The position numbers were made by a program, and so were the translations under genes. Under the pieces are notes generated by a model. That model did not search any database, was not told the origin of the DNA, and was given only the letters and a program-made list of their open reading frames with translations. This document shows positions 11,115 through 23,929 of a stretch of 64,000 bases of DNA, in pieces. Where the stretch lies: assembly GCA_963854835.1 (NCBI GenBank), contig OY978525.1:104762417-104826416 (forward strand), in the 5' to 3' direction. Numbering within the stretch: position 1 is the first letter of the stretch; every line of letters begins with the position of its first letter. Source of the DNA: Megamerina dolium (Eukaryota; Arthropoda; Insecta; Diptera; Megamerinidae).

Positions 11115-11610
11115 ACTATGGATGAGAGTTGGATCTGCCATCATGATTCTAAACTGAAATAACAAAGTTTACGATGGACTGAAGCTGGTTGTTCAGCTCC
11201 AGTCCAGTTATGGCTTCAGTTTTTTTTGGAATGGGAAAGTGATTTTGTTGATGAAAAACCTTGTGAGAAAAGACTTCATTTACAGAAGAAGAAAAAAAAA
11301 ATAATTGTTCATAAACACAAGTGCTTTGACGATAGCTCAATTGAGTGAATTAAAGAACGAATTGCTTGACCACCCTTAGTATTCACCAGATTTAGGTCCC
11401 AGCTACTCCTATCTTTTCAGAAATTCGAAGCAGTTTCTTCATGGAAAATATTTTTCGTCCAATAAAGAGGCTATTGCAGCCGTGAAGCGGTGTTTTGCAG
11501 AGGTTTCGAAAAATCATTACAGACATGATATAAAATTATTGTAAAATCATTGGAATAAGTGTATTAAAATTAAGAGAGTTTATTTGTAATAAATAATTTC
11601 ATTTAAAAAT
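11115..11610 (+). pseudogene. mariner transposase remnant, irritans-like, highly decayed
   Basis: In shifting frames the plus strand retains TMDESWICHHDSKL (about 11116-11155; compare VTMDETWVHH, first catalytic Asp), RWTEAGCSAP, ELLDHP followed by a stop and YSPDLGPS (about 11360-11405), and a tail with a CIQLKGDYV-like relic near 11560. The block between TEAGCSAP and LTMAKINEL is mostly deleted. Stops are frequent. Terminal repeats were not recognised. Confidence 0.65.
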
Positions 11611-14600
11611 TCACATTCTTTCACCTGTAGTACAGAAATCATTCGATAATTTTGTATTGCAATTTGATTATCTTGCGTCACGAAACGAAGAATTTCAAAC
11701 TCTTCGAAACACCCATCACTATTGACGAATATTATAGCTTAAATGTATGTATGATTCGAATATAGTTTCTTCTTTGAATAAAGTACGCTCCAAAAATAAT
11801 TCTTCAAATGCATCTTCATATCCGAGCTTATATATGACACAACTCAACTCTTCGGTAAAGAAGAACATGTAAATTTCTTTTGGGAACTTGTCAGTGCTGG
11901 GAAGTGTACTAGCACGATATTGCAATTCACCTAATATGACGAAGCTTGTATTTTCACATGATTTTAACCAGATTAGAACTCATTATCCCAGAGCTGTACT
12001 ACATATATTAGTTGCAACTCATAGAAAATCTCCTACTACAATTTCATTCACTGTTCAAAATTATCTATAACATATATACATAATTCATGTACGTTGCCAT
12101 GAATGGTTTGTTCAAATCCAAAGAATGAACACATTAAAATTCCAAAGGCCTACAAATAAAATAAAATTGTGCAAATAAACTAATTGCCTTGAAGGATACT
12201 TTACAACTTTACAGGCAAAAACAAATAACATTAGTAATACGAGTAGAGAGAGAGAGAGAGAGAGCGAGAAGGCTATGAATTTTTATACACAAATTTCAAA
12301 CAAATGAGCATGGTTTAGAATTTTAATGTAATTTATTTTATGAAACAAAAATATACCTACTAAAATATCTATATGTACGAGTATAGTATAAAAATCGACT
12401 GATATAAATTTCGAATAGAAAAAGAAAAATCAACTTAATGTTAGTTATTAGCATTGTATGTAGATGTATATTTATTACGATACGAATAAAAAGGGAAAAT
12501 GAGAATAAATCGTATTCAATAAAATCTGTTGAACAAGGTAAAGGCAATGTCAACCTTACACTAGTGTACTATACGAGTAGAGTGCTAATACTTTGAACAA
12601 TGTAATAAAACGAATACATTTTGTACTTTGTAAAGACGAAATCTTACATTCACTTATTCCTTTGAGGGGGGTGGTGTTGTTGAAAAAAAAGCACATTTCC
12701 CTCTAACAATGTTTTTCTTTGTTCTTCTTTTTTGCCCTCCTACAAAAGTCAGGTGGCATACTCAAGCAAATGTTTAGCAAATCCAATTTAAAACCTTAAG
12801 TTGTCTTTTCTAAGGATTTCTCCCCTCTTTCTCTTACTCTCTGTTTCACTTATCAGTAAAGTCACGGTATGAGTAGTTTGTATTAGCTGATGACAAAGAA
12901 AACTACACTTGTGCTTACTTGTATTCACTTTGCGTATGTATGGTATGTATTACGTAGGTACACACGCGCAACTACAACCATTGAATTCTTAATTTTATGC
13001 TAATATTATGGGTCATTGGGATTTGCAAACATTTCGACTTCTTGTTAAACACACTAATTTCATGTTAGTTTCAGTATGCTTTAGTATGTAAGCAACCAAG
13101 CAATATCATGGATAACACAATAGGTATACTAACATAAAAGACACTGAAAGAACAGCTGTTTCCATGAACTACATACTAAGAAATCGCGATTAGTTACACG
13201 AGCATGTAGTTGTAAGCATACTTTTAAGTATTTTGCATAAATACCTTTATGATATGTATAACAAAGAAATGTTAATATCTTGAGCGTGTATTAGTATAAG
13301 TATTATATATACATACGAGTGAAACATTTGACATTGTTTGAAAAGCTTATCTAATTGTAATTATTCATAAAAAAATGTTTATTCAACGTAAATTGTTCGA
13401 TGTTAAATTATATATTGAATTGTTGCTAAAAGACCATTCCATTTAACAACACCTTACTAATTCATTAGTACAACAACACGTCGAAATATAAATATAAATT
13501 TTTCTACACACATTAATCATATATTTGACTCTTGCATATGAGTGGTAGAGCAGTCACAACAAAACAAACCATTATACTCATGTTTATGCAACATACTAGC
13601 ATCTCATCAACATATGTTTATAAGAACATAAGAACATTCCTATGTATACAAACAATATGTACGAATATGTTATGTATATACATATTTGTCGTGTAACATA
13701 TTGTTGAAAGGAAATGCGAAAACTTATTGTATTTAAAAATTAAACATCGACCTTTTGCCCATCTAACAATCTAATAAAATACATCAAAATGTGCTCAACA
13801 AAAAAAAATGCAACAACTGACGTTTCAACATCATGAAAAATCGAAAGAAAAAAGGGAGGAAAAATGATGACGCAAAAAAGAATGAATTCTAAAATAGATT
13901 TATCAAAATCAAAAATTTCAAATTGGACTTTAAGGAAGAAAAACAGTCAAAAGAAAGCATATACAACCAAGCGAATTGATATTTTTCACATAATACGAGT
14001 AGTTAAAAGGTCTAGTTTGCTAAATCGGAAACATCCATATGCATATGTATACCATAAATGTTGCTTACATTAAGTATTGATGGCAATACAAAATCTTGTA
14101 TACGAAAAGTTGTGAAACAATTTTCAAAGGGACAGCAATAGAAACACTTTTCCTTGTTAAAAAAAATTTCAAAATTATAAATTCGAACTAAGATCGTAAA
14201 TATGTAAAATGTTTTACGGATTTATTTACTATCTCTCAATTGCTCTGATTATTTATCACTTGCTAAATTATAGCGAAAAATCGAAAAATTTTATAAATCT
14301 AAAAGTATCAACTCTGTGTTGAAGTTTTCATTAAATTTCATTCAATTTTTTGTTTTGTTCTTCTGCAAACAACAACCATATGGTTTAGCTTTAATACAAT
14401 CGTTACATGTATGTTAGCAACATCCATATAATATGTTGCAAATACTTTGTTTCTAATTTTTTTCGCTTTTTTTTTTTTGTTTGTTTTTGTTTTTCATTTT
14501 TCCATTGCTTTTCATAATTGCTGGCAAATCATGTCAGTAGCATATGTGGCAACAATACGGTTATGAGATTAAAATCATGTGTCCCGAGAACGTCAAATGA

Positions 14601-14947
14601 GCATTTAATATGTGTTCATTTTGACATGCATATGTATGTACATTAATATAAAATATGATTAGACATATTAAAAATTGCTATTTGAAAAGACAAGCAGCAC
14701 CTACATATTTCAGATTAAAGTTTAATGGTTAACAAGAAAAATATTAGATCGATAAATTGCAAAAAAATTGAATGAAATTCAATCCAACAGATTAAAAATG
14801 GCATACACAATTGGAATTTCAATTTAAGTTTCATGATCAATTTGATATAGATTCACGTGGTTGTCGGTATTTACAAGATAAGGCTTCAGATTCCTTGGCT
14901 AAGAAAAGGAACAATATTTTCAGACTATGTCAAAACAATTTTCAAGA
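11611..14947. other. AT-rich non-coding stretch
   Basis: No gene is supported. A (GA)n tract lies at 12245-12264, and there are scattered poly-A/T runs and TATG/CATA-rich segments. The longest open frames are under 75 codons, without domains. Confidence 0.55.
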
Positions 14948-15444
14948 TAGGAGGTCGGTCCCAGAACTACCCGACCGTGTGCGGTTGTGTGAACGGATAT
15001 GCGGCCTTTTTCCTTTAATTTCCTCACTTAAACGCTGCAACAAATTAGCATAATACTTGCCGTTGATTGTTTTTGTTCTATTGTGAACAAACGCGGCACC
15101 CATCTTGCACACAGCTTTTTCATCTCCAAATTTTCGGTCAATATACGCTGCATAGCACTTTTTGAAATGCCTGTAATTTCACCTAGCTCACTCGCCTACA
15201 CCGGCGATCATCCAATGTCATTTTGTGGATTTTCTGGCGTGACCACCTCAAGTGGTCGACCACTATGTTGTTCGTCTTGGCACCCAATATTTTATGGTCG
15301 TAAACGAAGCAGTAGACTCCCCCAGGGCAGTAGAATCTAGTTCGGCTTTAATATTCGTTGAACTGATACCTTTCAAATGAAAGTATTGAATTACATAACG
15401 GTGACCAATTTTTTCCATGTTTACAAATTCACTTAGGTCGTTAA

Positions 15445-16447
<1,003 letters not shown>

Positions 16448-16610
16448 TTAACTTTCGATGGCTCCAAAAAAAAAAAAATACTAAACAACGTGGTGCCTTG
16501 AAACTTAAAACATATGTTTTTAAGGTTGCCACTTTTGATCAAAGTAATTTTTTTCAAACTACTGCTGCCATCTATATATCAGGTCGGGTAGTTCTGGGAC
16601 AGCCCTCGTA

Positions 16611-19480
16611 ACTTCGAAAATCTGAGATTAAATTTTGGCCACCTTTAGGTGAAAGAACTGTACCTATGTCCATATTTTTTTTCACAAAAAACCTATGCAA
16701 CAGGCTGGTTCATAATAAACGTCAGAATGGAAAGTATGTATAAATTGTATTATGCTTCTTCTTCTAGTGTTCCACATAATTAGCAGAGTTCATCCTGAAC
16801 ACTTTTATAATGTAGGATTAGTTCAGAGTTCATTTTAGACGATGGTAACTAATTGAAAAACTTGTTGAAAACATAAAATTTTTATAGCATGCTTACTAAA
16901 AATATATTGCCACCTCTAATCTTTTGAATTTGATCTCTCCGGTAGTCTTTAACTCAAAAGACTATGTTTGTGAACCCCTTAAATGCTGATCATCCTTCTA
17001 TCTCACTATATCTACTCCACTAAAACTTTCAAAAAAAGTATATTCGCTCGGTGTCGTGCTCTCCTTTGTCCTAAAAACCTTGCCCGAGTTTCTCGTACAT
17101 CAATGCTATGCGTCTGAAACTTAGGCAGTATTGAAAATATATTTGTATTAGTCGATTTCGACCTTTCCTTATTTTATTAAAGAGTTTAATCAGAAGTTTA
17201 TTACTGACAAATGCTGAATAACAAATGCTTGTGTTTCTGAATGGACTGCCTTTAGGGTTGTTCGAGTCGAAAAATGCCAACCTAACAACCAATGAATTAC
17301 GGAAACTAAGTGTGTACTGTGGTTTAATTATCTGAAAATGCCGTTCATTGTGCGAGTATTTGAAGAATCAATCAGTATCTACTCGAATCATTAAATTTCG
17401 AGAAAGTGTAATATTGTTAAGAAAAAGGGTGCTTTTGAAATTACTCATCATTAGTCATAATAAAGTATTTGTAATTATTTCAAACAACTCAAAAAAGACC
17501 ACAGTGAAAATTCTTTCCTCCTTTTTTTTTCTTCTTGGAAGGAATATTTGTTTTTACCTTTAATTTTCCGACGACAATGAAAAATCTTTTCTACGCCATC
17601 AGCAACAGCTACGGCATCAGTGCCACCACAACCATCTGTCACAATCACTATCGCTGACATGATTTTTTATAATGCGTAATTCGCTTGCGTATACCTTTTA
17701 AATTAAAAATTCTTTGGCGATATTTGTGTAGGTGTGTTAGGTAGTGTTGCCAACCAGGTTTGAATTAATGTCTGACAAATGGCTTTTGTTCCATGATGCC
17801 ATTCAAAATTGAAATTATTCTCAATATTTTCATTTTTGTTTCGAATATTTTTTTCGCCGTTTGTCAACGAATTTTTCGTTTTGTTTCACTTTTTTTTTTT
17901 GGGCATTCTTTTACGAAAGCAAAAATTTCGACAGAAATGAAAAATTGCTTTCAATTTTAGACTCGATTGTTAATAATTGGAAAATGCGTCATTTGTGTGT
18001 ATAAAGACAAAAATGAGGGAGAAGGAGAGCGCGCGTAGGAAGGAGAGAAAGAGAAAGGGAGAAAAAGTGGTCACGTGGTGGTATGTTACTGATTGGTTGG
18101 TTGCATAGTAAGCCAATGGCCGCAGTAGCAGCATCAACAGCATTGATGGCATGTAGTCAAGCTGTCACTTTGACACTTGTGATGAATGTGTGGTACATAA
18201 TATAGATACGATTCCGTACGACTCGGTCAGAAGTTCAAACATACTCTCGTACGCAATGCTTCAATAATGATTAAGAATACCACATGATCACATGACGTTG
18301 CATACTTTGCGGCAAAACAGTTATTTTTTTTTGTCGGTAATTTTCAAAATTAATGACTTGCCATAATTTTTTTTTTTTTCGTTCTGTTTTATATTATTTT
18401 TTTGTTTTTGTTATGAGGTCAGAGCTGTAGTAGTACTGATGATACCTGCAGGGCAGGAGTTTAAAAAGCAAAATTATACATTTACAAATTTGACGCGTAA
18501 TGTTTTTCTCTGAGGGAAAAATTGCTACTACTTGCACTAGATTATATTCATTTTATTTTATTTTTTTTTTTTTTATCTACCATCTTTTAACAAATTTCCA
18601 CAAACAGCTGCATGTTTATATGTAATAGATATATGAAACAAGTAAAAATGTCGGATTTATTTTTGTTTTGTTCGTTTTTTTTACTTTTCGCATAAACCTG
18701 CAAAGTGTTGCATGCCACACATTCTTTTGTTGCATGTCCGTGATGTTGGTGTAGTGTTAAATATGTCAACGCTCTTGTTGGCACACTTCATAATGCTGCC
18801 ATCATTACTCTAGCTAGTGCTTTTATTTTTTATTTCTTCTGGCACCAAACCAACAGCTGCCACAATTGTAAATGCCACAATTGTAGTGAATATGTACTTA
18901 TGGAATATGAATAAGTTGCATGCAATTCTATTCTAGTTGCAAATAGTAAACGGAAATAAAAATATGTTTGTTGCTTATTTTAAATGTCATCGCAATGCTT
19001 TAGCCCTCTTTTCTTTCTTTAGCTATATACTCGTATATTGTTATATTAATTTGTTTTTATTTTATTACTTCTTATCCGCATTGCTACTGTCAAATGTATG
19101 TATGTAATTGTCAGTTCGAATGAAGATACGCGTACGTAAGTTTCGGTAATCTTTCACAAAAAAAAAAAAAAAAAAAAATGAACATGTAAAATCTTTAAGC
19201 ACAACTCCATAGTTCCTTGATATGCTGTCATATATTTTTTTTACGAATAAATTCTAAGACAAAGTTCGGTTTTTTAAATCATATGAAAAATGTGTTTGAA
19301 GGTGTTCTAGTTTGAGAGACCTCTTCAAAGACATATAGCTCAGATGAGGTTCAGAGAGTATCCTGGCGCCCGCTATACTATATAACAAGATAATACGACA
19401 TACTTCTTGCTAGGAATTTGCTTAAATTTCTGTCAATGGAACTAATGTGGCCATCCATTATTCATTTTGTTGCTTTGTTA
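16611..19480. other. AT-rich non-coding stretch
   Basis: No convincing gene apart from the weak minus-strand exon candidate at 17558-17660, listed separately. It contains poly-T runs (18361-18420, 18551-18575) and a poly-A run at 19158-19178. Confidence 0.5.
17558..17660 (-). CDS. weak candidate first coding exon
   Basis: On the minus strand an ATG at 17660 opens MSAIVIVTDGCGGTDAVAVA and continues DGVEKIFHCRRKIK to a possible donor (AAAG then GTAAAA) at 17558. The stretch is richer in G and C than its surroundings and uses ordinary codons. No signal peptide, domain or partner exon is visible and the donor is weak. It could be a chance open frame. Confidence 0.15.
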
Positions 19481-20610
19481 TTGGGAGCTCGTGCGGTTTA
19501 TTTTCGAAAATTGCAATTTTATTGTGAAATTTTTTGTTATACATTAAATGTTCAAAGTATTATCCGTCGCTAGCTACTACTTTCTCCCCATCTTTCTGGC
19601 AGCATAAGGATTCCGCGTCGAAAAAAGTCGAAATGTTTTGAGGCAATCCAAAAATCGACCCAATTTTTGGCTCCGATGTAAGAATGGAACCATTGTTCTT
19701 TCAGGCCATATGTCATCAGAAAGAACAATGTCTGGGCTATACGACGGGTGGGGTAGGACTTCCCATTTCAGCGTTTTTAAGTAAGTTTTAACGGGTGCCA
19801 CAACATGTGGCCCAGCATTATTATGTTGTAAAATAATTTTGTCGTGAGTATCGGCGTATTGTGACCGTTTTTCACATAATGTTCAACTCAATGCATCAGT
19901 TGTCGTCGGTAAAGGTCCCCGGTGATCGTCTAGCCCCGATTTCAACAGCTCGCAATACATTACACCTAGCAGGTCCCTTCAAATACACGACATGATCTTC
20001 TCACCATGAATATTCGACGAGTCTTTTTGTCGTTGGAACAGTTTTTTACACATGAAAAAACGGCTTTCGACGTCTCTTGACTTCAGTTCATATGGCACCC
20101 AATGTCCTACCTTTCGGATCATTCCCATTACATTTAAACGATGGAAAATGGTTGGCTGAGTGACTCCAAATGTTTTTGAGATTTCATCTTTCCTTTGTGA
20201 TGGATCTTTATCGAGCCTTGTCTCAAATTCTTCATCCTCAAATTTTGAGGCGTTCCAGTTTGTTTTTCATCTTCCAAATCAAAATTTCCACTTTTAAACC
20301 GTGCAAACCATTTCTGCTACGTTCGCTCAGCTAAACTTCCACTAAAATTGACGACTTTCGGCAGCCTTTTTTTTCTTATGGAAGTAATGAAGTAAAACTC
20401 AAAGCAAAAACATTGTTCTGTACAAAAGCTGACATTTGCGGAGCACACAGAAAGAATGTTTTTTTTATACTTAAGCGAAATGCCAGTTATTGAGAAAGGA
20501 AGCCTAATGATTGCACTTCAAAATGAAGGTATTGTCAGATAAAACAATGGAATAATAAACTAGTAGTGACATCTGTTATAAAATCCGCACTAACTCATTT
20601 ATACTCCCAA
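19481..20610 (-). pseudogene. mariner element, mauritiana (Mos1)-like, degenerate
   Basis: TA flanks both ends (19479-19480 and 20611-20612), with TTGGGAG termini. The right terminal repeat read inward is TTGGGAGTATAAATGAGTTA then GTGCGG; the left one has lost about 10 bp (TTGGGAGCTCGTGCGG). The minus strand, read from 20.3 kb down, shows a Mos1-type DNA-binding remnant, VGHWVPYELKSRDVE (about 20110-20070) and CI-stop-RDLLGVMYCELLKSG. KIILQHNNAGPHVVAPVKTY then LKTLKWEVLPHPSYSPD follow (19860-19720). The second catalytic Asp of HDN is Asn here (AAT), and the block with the first Asp (GDEKW) is deleted. Stops and frameshifts are common. Confidence 0.85.
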
Positions 20611-20959
20611 TAGATAGATAACATCTGCAAGGCTTGAGATAGTGTAACATCATGGAGCGCTAATGGAATTAGGGATGGTTTTTAAATTAGGTTATACCCA
20701 GAGACTGCGTAAGTAAGCTCGAGAGTTTTTATAGTAAAATTAATTTCTAATATTGGAGAAATTTATTATGACTCGCTGCTCAGCCTCAACTTAATTCTAT
20801 TTTCTAAATTCTTATCATAATGCATCTGCACTCATTTTTATTACCAGATACTTCCGAGTACTTCTGTTTTATTGTCCTTATACACATATCATTTTTTAAT
20901 CTATATAATGAGATAATTCATAGAGTGAAATAAGCACTTTCTGAAAGATTTCTATGCTA

Positions 20960-21150
20960 AAAGAATAAAAAAAATAAAAATAAAAAATAAAAAATAAAAA
21001 TAACCTTTTACGTTACATGGCACCACGCGTAAGCGTGATACGTACGTACGTTATTATTCGAAATGTCATTTTAAATGTCTAATCACTTGCTCTCAAAATG
21101 CAGTCAAAAGTTTTCAATTTCATATTCATATTCATATTCATATTCATATT
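20960..21150. repeat. low-complexity AAAAT run and CATATT hexamer repeat
   Basis: 20960-21002 is an A-rich run with AAATA/AAAAT units. 21121-21150 holds five CATATT units and runs straight into the mariner remnant at 21158. The dinucleotide-rich segment near 21028-21060 (GCGTAAGCGTGATACGTACG) shows no known role. Confidence 0.6.
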
Positions 21151-21157
21151 TCATTCA

Positions 21158-21760
21158 CGATGGAAAATTTTAAGAATTGGCGAAAAACAGCATTTACGGG
21201 AAGTTTTTTTAAGTTAATTTTTTGCAAAGAAAAGTTCGGTTGAAAGTCATCGTTTGCTTGTGGAATTGTATGGCGACAATTCTCTATCGAATACATAGTG
21301 TAAGGAGTGGTTTACGGACTTTAAAAATGGTGATTATGAAATCAAAAACGAAGAACGTTCTGCACAGCCTAAAAAGTTTCAATACGAGGATTTGGAGACA
21401 TTACTTGACCAAGATCTGGTCGAACCATTAAGGGAGAGCAGTACCGACAACGATTGATGAGGTTGAAGAGAGTAATTATAGAGAAACGGCCGAAATTTGC
21501 AAACAGACACGAGTCGGTAATTTTTCACCATGATAACGAACGGCCACACATTGCTATACCGATCAAAAACTATCATGCGTAACGCCATTAACGGAATAAG
21601 CATCACTTCAGTCACCGAAGTCAAAAATGAGCTCAATTTGAACGCCAAGTCGGCGAAATACTTTTGCGATGGAATCTATAAATTGCCAGAAAGATGAGGA
21701 AATGTCATAGTTTCTGATGGACAATACTTTGAATGACATATCTTTTTAGAGAATTTTTAA
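21158..21760 (+). pseudogene. mariner transposase remnant, mauritiana-group-like, with large internal deletions
   Basis: Starting at ATG 21160 and shifting frame, the plus strand shows MENFKN, SVESHRLLVELYGDNSLSN, CKEWFTDFKNGDYEIKNEE, KKFQYEDLETLLDQD, then YRQRLMRLKR, IIEKRPKFANRHESVIFHHD (second catalytic Asp) and NERPHIAIPIKNY. The C-terminal ghost LPER and SDGQYFE is near 21690-21740. The region between the DNA-binding domain and the RQRLMRL block, which holds the first Asp, is missing. So is the third Asp motif. Terminal repeats are not clear. Subfamily placement is tentative. Confidence 0.7.
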
Positions 21761-22063
21761 AAATAAATGATTTTTGAGCACTAATTCATACACCCAATAG
21801 GATTCTTTAAATTCGGCTCGAATTTATCACACATACACAGAACGACTCAACAATTATGCTGTCACTGCCACCAGCCTGAATTGTCATTGATATTTCTTAG
21901 TTTGCACTATTGTATTGTGTATGAATTCTAGAAGTCAATTTGCTGTCTGTCTGTTGAAAATATTATAGGCATAAATAGCTAATTTTAATCATGAAGTATT
22001 CGTTAATTTTGACAATGTTAAAAATAAATCATCCTATGCTTCTTGTTTATTATTCTTTTACAG
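21761..22063. other. AT-rich sequence ahead of the 22.4-kb exon
   Basis: Nothing is recognised apart from a good 3' splice-site context at the right end (TATTCTTTTACAG, 22051-22063). Confidence 0.4.
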
Positions 22064-22364
22064 CTCAACAATAACTGACATTCAACAACAACAACATTTC
22101 TATTGAAATTCTCAATTGTGGAGATGAGAACAAAATCAAATAAATTGCATTAATTAATGCTAAAACATTGAAAATAATTTGCAAAACTATCAGAATAGTC
22201 ACCGGTGACCATTTAATGGTCACTACATATTGAAAAGCTGACACTCGGTATTATTTTGTGATTGCATTTTAAAGGTATTCAAGTAGAAAACCCATCAACC
22301 AATCACTATAAAAATAAAAAAAATTTAAAACACTCCCCCAAACATAGCAAAGCTAAGAATAACA

Positions 22365-22560
22365 ATGAGAATAAGAGATTTCTTCAATTGCCCACGTGGA
22401 ACAAATATGGTGTCAAACAATAAATATCGACAACAACGGCAACAACAACAACAGCAGCAGCAATGCCGCTATCCACTTCAAGCATGGTTACTTGTAGCCG
22501 TTGTCATGTTGACATTATTTACAGTATCCATACAAGGAATTACAGAGGAATTGTCACCAG
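22365..22560 (+). CDS. candidate first coding exon of a secreted or membrane protein, product unknown
   Basis: ATG 22365 opens 65 codons plus one base, ending exactly at CCAG followed by GTAAGTGC, a strong donor. Residues 1-24 are basic and polar; 22-33 are glutamine-rich (CAA/CAG run, typical of fly opa repeats). Residues 39-56 (QAWLLVAVVMLTLFTVSI) form a hydrophobic signal peptide or signal anchor, with possible cleavage after IQG and mature start ITEELSP. A plausible acceptor (TTCTTTTACAG, ending 22063) suggests a longer exon 22064-22560 with a CAACAA-rich 5' untranslated part holding short upstream ORFs (one at 22124). No later exon is identified downstream in the window. This structure fits long-intron neuronal or cell-surface genes of flies, but the gene is not recognised. 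The open frame could still be chance, though signal peptide plus donor argues against it. Confidence 0.5.
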
Positions 22561-23929
22561 GTAAGTGCAAAAAATTGTATTTTTATTATATATTTGCTAA
22601 TGAGATTAAGTCCTTCTGTTTTTTTTTATTATTTGTGTTTTAATAAATTTATCATTATCATCATAAAATAGAAAATATGCTATAATATAAAGTGTATTTA
22701 TTTTTAAGTGATATTATATACGTGATTTATAGTGTTTACGATCTCCTGAACGACATTGTATTAAAATAGTTATTGACAGCAACAACGAATAAAATTATTG
22801 TTTTCCTATCAAGACCGTAGTGAGAAGTTTGGGCAGCCTTCGAATATAATCTTCAGCCGTACATGTTATACATGCAGTTTTTTTCTAGCTTTTATACTTT
22901 CAATTCTGACATTTAGCGAAATCATAGCCTTTTATATACATTTATTTTATTTTATTGCTAAAAGTAAATTATTGAAAACTTTAATGAAATTCTGTATATT
23001 TAATCTAGCCACATTTACTATTGTACATGATGATCGTTCATTAACCGACGCCCTGTTCGAATGCCCCTCAATCTGTCCCTGTTGCCTCCTATTAGAAGAG
23101 AATTTTTTTTTCTCCAATTTTTTCTCACTACTAAATCGTCAACACTTACTTAATATTTGTATTGACCTGAATTTCATTTTGTTGCCTTATCTCTTTTTCA
23201 ATTTTATTTTCTTAACCCACCTACTATAATTTTCTATCCATGTCAAATGTTTAAAATTCCAACTTTTACATTATTCATGAACTTTTGCATTCATTGCATT
23301 TTTTGTGAAGGTACTCAAGTTGTTCCAGTTGTCACAATATTCATTCTTCTTCTTTTCATACCCCTATGTCGTACAAAACTATACATTTTGTGCAATTGTA
23401 AATCAATTTTCAATACAACAACTACTCAATTCGATGACAATTCTTCGAACATGCACTTGTACAAACACATATATTTTATGATAAAATATGTATATGTGCA
23501 AGTTTATATCGAATAGTTGAAGCTCATTGTTAATTCAATATAACAACATTTTGACATCGTTTAATTAAATGTTTTCATTTTTAGCATTTAAATTTCTAAT
23601 ATAATTTTTGAAGGTTTTACATTTAAACATTATAGTTCATCTACATGCAGAAATATCTTATATGGGCTAAGATTTGAGCTCTCTGGTGGTAAAGGCACTT
23701 AGTGAACATCCAGAAAGTTGCTACGGCTATCATACCTTGCATAAAATTCTTTTTCAGACTTTAAATATTTTACTAAACTATAGTACAATGATTTTCATGA
23801 AGCCATTTAGTTTGGAAGGAAATCTAAAACTCTTGAACTGCATTAATAAATGCACAAACATTTGTTAAGATTGGTGCTTATTTTTCACCGTTCTGCATCA
23901 TAACCGTCTACCCATTTTTCAGTAGATTT
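22561..23929. other. AT-rich stretch, probable intron
   Basis: It follows the 22560 donor. The 143-codon frame at 22798-23229 starts with TTG, is mostly Phe/Leu/Ile from T-rich DNA and shows no domain, so it is not called. The 23674-23868 frame is also unrecognised. Confidence 0.45.

Noticed and set aside
22798..23229. 143-codon open frame downstream of the 22.5-kb exon
   Set aside because: It begins with TTG, is mostly Phe, Leu and Ile from T-rich DNA, and has no recognisable domain or codon pattern of a gene.
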